This document shows, one piece after another, positions 1-5,744 of a stretch of DNA of 5,744 nt. This stretch comes from Actinomycetes bacterium (GTDB lineage Bacteria > Actinomycetota > Actinomycetes > Actinomycetales > Microbacteriaceae): contig JAEYUT010000164.1 of the NCBI GenBank assembly GCA_023432305.1, positions 1 through 5,744 of the forward strand. The letters are read 5' to 3'. Position 1 is the stretch's first letter. The number at the start of each line of letters is the position of its first letter. The notes beneath the pieces were generated by a model. The model was given only the letters and a program-made list of their open reading frames with translations. It was not told the DNA's origin and made no database searches. The position numbers and the translations under genes are program-made.

Positions 1-505
1 CCGCGGTCTCGGTGAACACGTAGAGACCGATCGGCAGGTTCGCGAACTGCGCGAGCCCCGCACCGCTGGTGGTCTCGGTGAGGGCGGCGTCGGTCTGGGG
101 GGTCACCGTCTGGGAGCCGACCGTGAACGATCCATCAGCTGCGACCTTGAGCTTGGATGCGTTGATCCAGCCGACATTCGTCGACAGGTCGAAGGTCAGC
201 GTCTCCGTGCCGTCGGCACCCGTGACCTCAGCGCTCACGATGCGCTGCGCGGTGAAGGTGACGCCGTTGAGCGGCGTGCCCGCGACGGTCTTCTCCAGAC
301 CGTCCGCAGGTTCGCCGACCGCCGCGCCCTGGGTGAGCTTGTGAATCGAGATCGTTGCGGTGCTGCCCGCCGTGGGCATGACCGCGGGCGTGGCGCCCGA
401 GCCGGGGCCAGCCGCCGATGCGGCAGACACTCCCCCCAATGCGACCAGCGTCGCCGTGAAACCAGCGACGATCGTCGCCAGTGCCGTTCGCTTCGTCAAC
501 GACAT
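1..505 (-). CDS. SpaA/FimA-type major pilin, N-terminal part (runs off the window)
   Basis: The first 168 residues of an exported protein are visible; the frame stays open to base 1. ATG at 505-503 follows a good Shine-Dalgarno. Residues 1-31 form a Sec signal peptide: KR near residue 5, a hydrophobic core to about residue 26, and an ASA cleavage motif at 29-31. After a Gly/Pro/Ala-rich stretch comes TISIHKLTQG (51-60), the usual opening strand of a Gram-positive pilin N-terminal domain; K56 sits where such domains often carry an isopeptide lysine. FANLPIGLYVFTET (154-167) matches the strand that closes this domain in SpaA/FimA shaft pilins. Family knowledge: class C sortases polymerise these pilins through a lysine in a later pilin motif and a C-terminal LPxTG signal. 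Both would lie outside the window. The gene starts 34 bases after the large surface protein stops, with no terminator between, so one operon is likely. Shaft subunit is the best reading; a minor pilin is possible. Confidence 0.85.
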   Translation of the reverse strand, partial: MSLTKRTALATIVAGFTATLVALGGVSAASAAGPGSGATPAVMPTAGSTATISIHKLTQGAAVGEPADGLEKTVAGTPLNGVTFTAQRIVSAEVTGADGTETLTFDLSTNVGWINASKLKVAADGSFTVGSQTVTPQTDAALTETTSGAGLAQFANLPIGLYVFTETA

Positions 506-510
506 GGCTT

Positions 511-517
511 TCCTTCC
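511..517 (-). promoter_or_regulatory. Strong ribosome binding site of the pilin gene
   Basis: On the minus strand GGAAGGA lies five bases before the ATG at 505. It is close to the anti-Shine-Dalgarno consensus and fixes the pilin start. It sits in the short gap after the large surface-protein gene (506-539), which contains no hairpin or other gene. Confidence 0.7.
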
Positions 518-539
518 ATCTTTCGGGTTGTTCCTGCCA

Positions 540-3500
540 TCACGCCGACGGGCGGGGTGCCAGGGGGTTATAGGGACGTTCTCCGCGTCGCAGCATCCGC
601 ACGGTGGCGACGATGAGAGCGCCGAGCACGATCAGCGAGCCGAACAGCGGGAACTGGACCGACGACCAGCCGCCCGACAGCGGGAGCTTCTGCAGCTTCG
701 TGTCGTACACCTGCATCAGCCAGCCGACGCTCATCACGCAGGCCTCCGTGCCGTTGCGGGGAAGCTGCGCCGGATCATCGCAGCGCTCCAGCGTCGTCGT
801 GGGGTCTTGGCGGTCCAGGATGTCGAGCTGGTGCGCCTGCTCCGCCGAGCCGACGACGAACGGGATCGGCTGCACGAGCAGCTGGTGGCCCTCCGGGGCG
901 CGCGTCTCGATCAGCTCATACGCACCCTCGTCGAGGTTGCGGGCATGCCAGCTTCCCGGGGCCTGTCCATAGCTCGCGTCCTCGAGTGCGTAGAACAGGG
1001 CGCACAGCGGCGCCTGCGGCAGGCCGTTCATCCGGGCGTAGTCGTTGTAGGCGATCAGCGAGTCGTACGTCGCCGACCCCTCCGACCAGTCCGGCTGCGC
1101 GTTCGCGTCGTAGGTTCCGACAGGATCGCCCAGGGTCCACAGGCCCGAGGCGGCGTCGTGCACCGCGGCGTAGTTGGTGCGGCAGAGCTGCGCAGCAGGC
1201 AGGCCCGCTGGCCACCCGGCTGCGGTCGTGCGGTCCTGGATCTCCCACTCGGCACCCGTGAGGTTCCAGACCACGTTGCCGGCGGCATCTCGCTCCGTGG
1301 AATTCTTCTGGATGTGGAAGTAGTGATCGGCGACCGTGTGCGTCACCCGGCACGCCGCTGCCGCCTCGCCACCGGTTCGACACTGGTTGGGAGGCAGAAG
1401 CGCCGAGTCTGCTGAGACCGTGTTGACGAACTGCGTGAGTCGAGTCGCCGGATAGCGCACCGCGTCGCCGTCGAGCTGGAACTGATCCGGCTGCAGGGGG
1501 TCGGCCGCTCCGCCGACCTGCACGACGTACATGATCTGCGCGCGCACTTCGTTCTCGGCGAGCGTCAGCGGCGGAAGCTGAAGCGTCCAGCGCCACGACG
1601 GATCACCGGGATCGCTGCTGCCGGTGTGCACCGGGTAGAGCTGCGACGTCGCGAACGGCCGGTCGTCCCAGGCGTCCGCCGGCGCTGCGGCGAAGTCTCG
1701 GATCACCGCACCTGAGGCATCGAACGTGCGCACGGCGAACCGGTAGGAGCCTCCGTAGTCGGGGGCCTCCTCATCCATTCGGGCGACCTTCATGACCTGC
1801 GACATGTCGTCTACGACGGTGATTCCGGGCAGCTCGAATTCGACCGGAGTGACCTTCTGCACCTCGAGCGAGTAGTAGACGTTGCCGCCGTCATGCACCC
1901 ACGCCCCCGGCAGCGGGTTCGAGGTCTTGGTGATCGTCCACGCAGGGACGGCGTGAATCGTGCAGTCCCACTGCCCGGCGACGCACTCCGTCGGCGGCGG
2001 AGTGCCCGCCGCAGAGATCACGTTGAGAAGCTCGAACGGGGTCAGGCCATCGTCGGCGGCGCGCGGGGCGTCGTTGGGGCGCACCCTGACCTCGAACCAC
2101 ACCGTGCGCACGCTCTCGGCGGGCACCGTGCCGGTGACCGCGAGCGTCGGCGAGCCATCGACGCGCTCGGCGCGCACGCCCGTCGTCAGCGGCGCGGTTG
2201 CTGCCGGGTACGCGGATTCGGTGCCGTCGCCGTAGCGAATCGACCCGTCGACGAACTCGGCGTCGTCGAGGACATCGGCGAGGTGGTCGATGTGGTCGAC
2301 GGTCGCGGGAGCGAGCCCCGCGCCGTTGTCGAACGCGAGTCGGTACTGCACCACATCCCCCGACTGGAGGCGCGTTCCGCTCTCCGGCAGGGCGCTCTTG
2401 CCGACCACCAGATCGGGACGCAGGGGTCCGTTGGTGAACTCGCACGTGATCGCATAGCCGTCGGTCTCGATCGACCCGACGTCGTCGAGCCCCGCCCCGA
2501 CGGTGATCCCCGCGACCTTCGCCATCTCCTGCACATACGAGAAGGAGATCGATGTGCCCTCCCCGCTGAGGAACCGCACCGGCTCGACGATCCCGCGGTC
2601 GGCGTAGGGTGGCGGCATCGCGTAGCAGGAGTATGCGGATGAGTACAGCGCTGCGCTGCTCTCAGGGACGACCCTCTCGCCCACCGTGAGCGTGCCGCGC
2701 CCCTCGAAGGGCGAAGGCCCGATCTGCACCGTCTGCAGGCCCGCGTCGCTTCCCGTGGTGGTGACAGGGTCGAGCCTGGTCGTCGTCGAGCCCACCGTCA
2801 GATCCGCATTCAGCACCACCTGATCGGAGGCGTCCAGCTTCTCCTCGAAGTTCTTCAGCACCGTGATCGTGGCGGGCACCCGAGAGGAGGCCAGGTCGAC
2901 AGGCTGACGGCTGCCGCCCGATGCGGCGATGCCGGTCGCGGCTCCGCGCGCCACGAACGTGGTGGGACTCGCGACAGCATGCGTCGCGCCCTGCTGCGCG
3001 ATCAGCTGACCTGACCCGGTGTAGGCCAGACCGTTGAGCCCTGAGCTCTCGGCGACGATCGGGTTGTAGCGCGCCTGCTGCCCGAGACCGCCGATCATCG
3101 AGCGAGGCTCGATCGCGGGGACGGCGGTGGCGTTCTCCGTCCATCGGATGGTCTCGAAATCCCTGTAGTCCTCGTACGGCACCGTCGCGAGCATCATCTG
3201 CCCGTCAGGTTCGTCAGAATTGGGGTTCGTCACACGCGAGCCCGGATTCTGGTCCGGATTGCTCACGGTGAGGAGCAGATTCCCCTGACCGTCGAACGCG
3301 ATATCGCCGTTGAGGCGACCGCCGATCCCGTTCTCGAGGTCGTCGGTGCGGAATGTGGCGTGCTTGCGCATGTCGACATGCATCACCTCACCCGCTTCGT
3401 CCTCTCCCAACTCGAGAGCGCGTGTCGGGTCGTAGCGGTACACATGCGCACGCACATTTCCCGGGCCGGTCGGGTTGGCCGGACCGACCGCCGTCGACGG

Positions 3501-4190
3501 CGTGGAGCTGATGTAGGTGAAGTAGAACGCACCGCTGATCGGGTGCACTGCGCCGCCGACGATGGTGCCGCCGCCATTGGCTCCGGAGTTCAGCGAGAGT
3601 TCCGAGATCACCAGCTCGGGGCCGCACACCCACCCGCTGGTCCGGGAGCCTCGCGGTGTCGAGCCGTCGTCGCACTTGTAGCTGGGGCGGTTCGTGTTGG
3701 GCATCCCCTTCACCACGTACCGCCAGACCGATACTCCCCCCTTGCGGGTCTCCGTGTCGCGTTGCGTGGTGAAGTAGAAGACTCCGTCGGCCGATACGCC
3801 GAGCGCATTCGCGGAGTGCCCGTTGACGCTTGTGGGGAGCGTGATCGTGCCGCCCAGCGCCACTCCCGACCTCGGCGTGCTCTGCGTGCCGGCTTCGCGC
3901 AACTCGATCGTGACGGTCACCGGCGACGAGATCGATCGGTGCAGCGTGTAGTAGGCGTTGGCGGACTCGACGAAAGCGGTGTTGACCGGCGTCGCCGCAG
4001 GTACCGCTGCGGCGGTCGCCGCCGGCGCGACGGCCGCTGCCGACACGATCTGCGTATCGAGTTCGGTCTCCACTGTCGACAGGGCCGTCGCCGGGGGGAG
4101 GGGGAGCGCGCCCAGGGTCAGGGCTGCGATGAGCCCGCCCGCCGCGACCGCGCGACGCCGGGTGGTTCGAGGATCCGTGCGACTCGACAC
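540..4190 (-). CDS. Large LPLSG-anchored multidomain surface protein, probable pilus tip/ancillary pilin with SpaA domain
   Basis: A 1216-residue exported protein. Residues 1-37 are a signal peptide (RRR at 11-13, then a hydrophobic core) and 48-70 an Ala/Pro-rich linker. Residues 75-435 hold spaced motifs of propeller type: GVSADGVFYFTT (131-142), AVHPISGAFYFTY (214-226), IAFDGQGNLLLTV (297-309) and LAYTGSGQLIAQQ (388-400). Residues 440-587 look CnaB-like (K446, E505, closing ITCEFTN). Two DUF11-like domains follow (592-747, 748-953). Residues 956-1130 are a SpaA-type prealbumin-fold domain with FHIQK (K962) and ELIETRAPEG (E1095), the classic isopeptide lysine and catalytic glutamate; D1123 or D1126 may be the acceptor. 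The C-terminus has LPLSG (1169-1173), a membrane segment and an Arg-rich tail, so sortase should anchor or polymerise it. Start: GTG at 4190, the only start giving a proper signal peptide, behind a weak GGTGG. Size, order before the shaft pilin and the adhesin-like head suggest a tip subunit; a stand-alone wall adhesin is the alternative. The ligand is unknown. Confidence 0.85.
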   Translation of the reverse strand: MSSRTDPRTTRRRAVAAGGLIAALTLGALPLPPATALSTVETELDTQIVSAAAVAPAATAAAVPAATPVNTAFVESANAYYTLHRSISSPVTVTIELREAGTQSTPRSGVALGGTITLPTSVNGHSANALGVSADGVFYFTTQRDTETRKGGVSVWRYVVKGMPNTNRPSYKCDDGSTPRGSRTSGWVCGPELVISELSLNSGANGGGTIVGGAVHPISGAFYFTYISSTPSTAVGPANPTGPGNVRAHVYRYDPTRALELGEDEAGEVMHVDMRKHATFRTDDLENGIGGRLNGDIAFDGQGNLLLTVSNPDQNPGSRVTNPNSDEPDGQMMLATVPYEDYRDFETIRWTENATAVPAIEPRSMIGGLGQQARYNPIVAESSGLNGLAYTGSGQLIAQQGATHAVASPTTFVARGAATGIAASGGSRQPVDLASSRVPATITVLKNFEEKLDASDQVVLNADLTVGSTTTRLDPVTTTGSDAGLQTVQIGPSPFEGRGTLTVGERVVPESSAALYSSAYSCYAMPPPYADRGIVEPVRFLSGEGTSISFSYVQEMAKVAGITVGAGLDDVGSIETDGYAITCEFTNGPLRPDLVVGKSALPESGTRLQSGDVVQYRLAFDNGAGLAPATVDHIDHLADVLDDAEFVDGSIRYGDGTESAYPAATAPLTTGVRAERVDGSPTLAVTGTVPAESVRTVWFEVRVRPNDAPRAADDGLTPFELLNVISAAGTPPPTECVAGQWDCTIHAVPAWTITKTSNPLPGAWVHDGGNVYYSLEVQKVTPVEFELPGITVVDDMSQVMKVARMDEEAPDYGGSYRFAVRTFDASGAVIRDFAAAPADAWDDRPFATSQLYPVHTGSSDPGDPSWRWTLQLPPLTLAENEVRAQIMYVVQVGGAADPLQPDQFQLDGDAVRYPATRLTQFVNTVSADSALLPPNQCRTGGEAAAACRVTHTVADHYFHIQKNSTERDAAGNVVWNLTGAEWEIQDRTTAAGWPAGLPAAQLCRTNYAAVHDAASGLWTLGDPVGTYDANAQPDWSEGSATYDSLIAYNDYARMNGLPQAPLCALFYALEDASYGQAPGSWHARNLDEGAYELIETRAPEGHQLLVQPIPFVVGSAEQAHQLDILDRQDPTTTLERCDDPAQLPRNGTEACVMSVGWLMQVYDTKLQKLPLSGGWSSVQFPLFGSLIVLGALIVATVRMLRRGERPYNPLAPRPSA
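543..686 (-). other. C-terminal cell-wall sorting signal (LPLSG, membrane segment, charged tail)
   Basis: This encodes residues 1169-1216 of the large surface protein. LPLSGG is followed by about 20 mostly hydrophobic residues (roughly 1179-1198) and then RRGER. This is the three-part layout of a sortase substrate, with serine in place of the usual threonine. Sortase would cut between S1172 and G1173. The cytoplasmic tail after the membrane segment is about 18 residues, longer than in many sortase substrates, and is proline-rich at its end. Confidence 0.85.
1332..2417 (-). repeat. Two tandem related DUF11-like domains inside the large surface protein
   Basis: Residues 592-747 and 748-953 share one pattern. 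Each opens with a short strand and lysine (LVVGKSALP at 594-602, WTITKTSNP at 751-759), then G-G/D-V-Y strands (GDVVQYRLAF, GGNVYYSLEV). Each has a hydrophobic strand near its end (VWFEVRVRP, IMYVVQVGG) and ends in N-x-(I/V)-S-A, a proline pair, two close cysteines and a histidine. The match is at protein level and diverged, so this is an old domain duplication, not a DNA repeat. Such domains usually act as stalk modules in Gram-positive surface proteins. Confidence 0.65.
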
Positions 4191-4275
4191 GATCTGCCAC
4201 CACCCATCGCCAAGAGAATCAGCAACCCGAAGGGAGCTGACCGTGTGGGTTCCGCTCCATTACGGACGCTAGGCG

Positions 4276-4332
4276 GCTGATCTTCCCGATCCGCTCCGGA
4301 AGCGGATCTTCCACCCTGCGGGGCGCTGATCT
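4276..4332 (-). repeat. Three AGATC(A/C)GC octamers in the upstream region of the surface-protein gene
   Basis: On the minus strand AGATCAGC occurs at 4332-4325, AGATCCGC at 4309-4302 and AGATCAGC at 4283-4276. Start-to-start spacings are 23 and 26 bases. The middle copy is part of an inverted repeat with GCGGATC just downstream. They lie between the regulator stop and the surface-protein start, where activator or repressor sites would be expected. The spacing and copies are seen directly; a regulatory role is inferred. Confidence 0.4.
4288..4308. promoter_or_regulatory. Inverted repeat, 8-bp arms GATCCGCT / AGCGGATC with 5-base centre
   Basis: Arms at 4288-4295 and 4301-4308 are perfectly complementary around CCGGA. 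There is no T-tract on either side, so it is a poor intrinsic terminator. Its place about 100 bases upstream of the surface-protein start fits an operator for a dimeric regulator. A weak TANNNT-type -10 (TAGCGT, 4271-4266 on the minus strand) lies just downstream, without a convincing -35. Confidence 0.4.
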
Positions 4333-4347
4333 CACCCCGGGGTGAGA
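4330..4347. promoter_or_regulatory. 18-bp perfect palindrome TCTCACCCCGGGGTGAGA
   Basis: Every base from 4330 to 4347 pairs about the centre between 4338 and 4339. It begins eight bases after the regulator gene stops. LuxR/GerE-type proteins usually bind inverted repeats as dimers, so an operator for the adjacent regulator or the pilus genes is a reasonable inference. It could also fold as a short GC hairpin after the regulator gene, but it has no loop-optimised shape and no following T-tract. Confidence 0.45.
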
Positions 4348-4354
4348 GGGCGAA

Positions 4355-5744
4355 TCAGGCGATCCATCCTTCAGCGCGCGCCCGCAGGATCGCCGCATCG
4401 CGGCCCGGGACTCCGAGCTTGCGGTAGATGGTGCGCAGGTGCGTCTTGAGCGTGTTCTGGGAGATGTAGGCGTCTTCGGCGATCTTCTTCAGAGGAGTGG
4501 AGGTGGCGAGCATGCGGAGCACCTCGAGCTCGCGCTTGGTGAGCGTCGCCTCCGCCGAGCAGGGGGACGAGATGGCTGCGGTCGGCGGCTCGGTGATCCT
4601 CGGCCAGTTCGCGATGTTCTGGTCGGCATACTGGAGCACCCCTTCCGAGAAGTGGACCAGGTCGCAGGGGCCGAACTCGAGCGCCACGGCGGACTGCAGC
4701 ACCGCGTCGAGCTCGGCGTGACGCTCCAGCCGCAGGTACGCCTCGGCAAGGCCCGCGAGACGTGCCGCTTCGACCTGACGAAGACCCCGCCACATCTCGG
4801 AATCGAGCGAGTGGGCGACGCGGATCGCATCCGCCCAGCGTCCCGCGCGCAGCTCGACGTGGAGGGCCGCCATCCGCGTGCCCACATAGTCGGGGTCCGC
4901 CTCCCACAGGGCGGAGCGCGCCGCGTCGATATCGCCGGTCAGCATGTGCCCGCTCACGCGCGCGAGCGGGAAGACGCTCCCCTGCACGCCGCAGCCGGCG
5001 ACCCGGGGGAAGGGCATCACCTCATATAGCTCGACGCACTCCATGAGCATGCGATGCTTGCCCGCGTGCTCGAGGGTGCGGCGCGCGCACGCCGAGAAGA
5101 AGGGCCACATCTCACCGACGTGGTGCAGCATGATCGCGTCGATCTCGGTGAGGGCACGCTGCGTGTCGCGCAGCGACAGCGCGGCCCGCGCGATGGCCAG
5201 TGTCGCGTCGATCGACGGCTCGATCCAGCTCTGCGTGCGCGGCACCGCGTCGGCGTAGTCGAGCATCAGCTGCGCCCGCGCGGGCGTGCCGAACAGGGCA
5301 TGGATGACCGCGGCCTTGGCGTAGGCATCGCGCGTGAGCATGGGCAGGCTCGGGTTCACGGGCTGGAACTGCGCAAGCGTGAAGTAGTCGAGGGCGCGCT
5401 TGTAATCTCCCGCGAGCATCGACGTGATGCCCGCCTGCAGGGGCAGGAGGGTGTCCCATCCGCTTCCATCGGGGATGACCGGCGACGCGAGCCGCATGAA
5501 CGGGTCGAGGATGTCGAGGTAGGGACGGCATTCGTGGGCGCGGCCTCGCAGCCGCAGACTGATCATCGTGCCGAGGGCGAGCGTCCATCGCTCTGTGGTG
5601 ACGGAACCCGGCTCTGCCGGTCGCGCGATGCCGTCGCCCTTGACGCCGCCCCCCGCGAGCATCGCCAGGAATGCCCGCGCGATCCCATTGGCGTCGACTC
5701 CCGCGGCGACTGCCTGGCGCAGGATGAACTGGAAGCGGTCAGGC
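4355..5744 (-). CDS. LuxR-family transcription regulator with helical-repeat middle and C-terminal GerE helix-turn-helix (5' end outside the window)
   Basis: 462 codons are visible; the frame is open through base 5744, so the true start is outside. The ATG at 5662 is probably internal, because the 27 codons before it also read as a helical protein (RFQFILRQAV, IARAFLAML). The last 62 residues (4543 to 4358) are a textbook GerE/LuxR DNA-binding domain: LTKRELEVLRMLA, then KKIAEDAYISQNTLKTHLRT as scaffold and recognition helices, then IYRKLGV. The remainder is alpha-helical with TPR-like pairs, for example MLAGDYKRALDYFTLAQ, MLTGDIDAARSALWEA and AYLRLERHAELDAVLQ. This resembles the C-terminal half of large LAL/MalT-type regulators, whose N-terminal NTPase would be out of view; no Walker motif is seen here. 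No receiver-domain phosphorylation site is visible. It lies upstream of the surface-protein gene on the same strand, 164 bases away, and may control it. The inducer is unknown. Confidence 0.85.
   Translation of the reverse strand, partial: PDRFQFILRQAVAAGVDANGIARAFLAMLAGGGVKGDGIARPAEPGSVTTERWTLALGTMISLRLRGRAHECRPYLDILDPFMRLASPVIPDGSGWDTLLPLQAGITSMLAGDYKRALDYFTLAQFQPVNPSLPMLTRDAYAKAAVIHALFGTPARAQLMLDYADAVPRTQSWIEPSIDATLAIARAALSLRDTQRALTEIDAIMLHHVGEMWPFFSACARRTLEHAGKHRMLMECVELYEVMPFPRVAGCGVQGSVFPLARVSGHMLTGDIDAARSALWEADPDYVGTRMAALHVELRAGRWADAIRVAHSLDSEMWRGLRQVEAARLAGLAEAYLRLERHAELDAVLQSAVALEFGPCDLVHFSEGVLQYADQNIANWPRITEPPTAAISSPCSAEATLTKRELEVLRMLATSTPLKKIAEDAYISQNTLKTHLRTIYRKLGVPGRDAAILRARAEGWIA

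Noticed and set aside
506..539. Terminator or promoter between the surface-protein and pilin genes
   Set aside because: The 34-base gap holds only a ribosome binding site; there is no inverted repeat and no room for a convincing promoter.
360..1415. Plus-strand open frame of 351 codons opposite the surface-protein gene and the pilin start
   Set aside because: Its product is Arg/Ala/Gly-rich with no recognisable domain, and it covers convincing minus-strand genes in codon-aligned fashion. High GC makes such shadow frames common.
2615..2637. SCYAM around C522, resembling the Cys-Tyr of thioester adhesin domains
   Set aside because: It sits inside a CnaB-like domain and pairs naturally with C583 in the closing ITCEFTN strand. 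No matching glutamine-containing partner motif was seen.
3360..4280. Plus-strand open frame of 306 codons opposite the N-terminal part of the surface protein
   Set aside because: Arg-rich, low-complexity product with no motif; the opposite strand has a signal peptide and ordered domains.
4288..4308. Intrinsic terminator for the regulator gene
   Set aside because: The stem is only 8 bp and no T-run follows on either strand, so a terminator call is not supported.
5660..5662. ATG at 5662 as the start of the regulator
   Set aside because: The frame continues open upstream to the window end with helical, protein-like sequence, and there is no clear Shine-Dalgarno before this ATG.

Overview
This window is high-GC DNA with GC-rich third codon positions. 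Its surface proteins are typical of Gram-positive Actinobacteria, and the style fits a Microbacteriaceae-like organism such as Microbacterium; that placement is inferred from composition and protein architecture only. All three genes I can support lie on the minus strand, so the locus reads from right to left.

Layout in transcription order: (1) 5744 to 4355, the C-terminal part of a large LuxR/GerE-type transcription regulator. It has a helical, TPR-like middle and a C-terminal helix-turn-helix, and its start lies beyond the window. (2) 4354 to 4191, a 164-base intergenic region with an 18-bp perfect palindrome, an 8-bp stem inverted repeat and three copies of an AGATC(A/C)GC octamer. This is a plausible control region for the genes that follow. 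(3) 4190 to 540, a 1216-residue exported, cell-wall-anchored multidomain protein. In order it has a signal peptide, an Ala/Pro-rich linker, a propeller-like N-terminal region, a CnaB-like domain, two related DUF11-like domains, a SpaA-type prealbumin-fold domain and an LPLSG sorting signal. (4) 505 to 1, the first 168 residues of a second exported protein that looks like a SpaA/FimA-type major pilin. It begins 34 bases after the large gene stops and runs off the window.

Taken together, this looks like the first two genes of a sortase-assembled pilus operon: a large tip or ancillary pilin followed by the shaft pilin. A class C sortase would be expected next, to the left of base 1, but is not visible. 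The LuxR-type gene upstream on the same strand is a candidate local regulator. The most unusual features are the propeller-like head of the large protein, its 12 cysteines falling in six close pairs, the LPLSG (not LPxTG) sorting signal, and the dense symmetric elements between regulator and pilus genes. No RNA genes, mobile elements or CRISPR arrays were seen.
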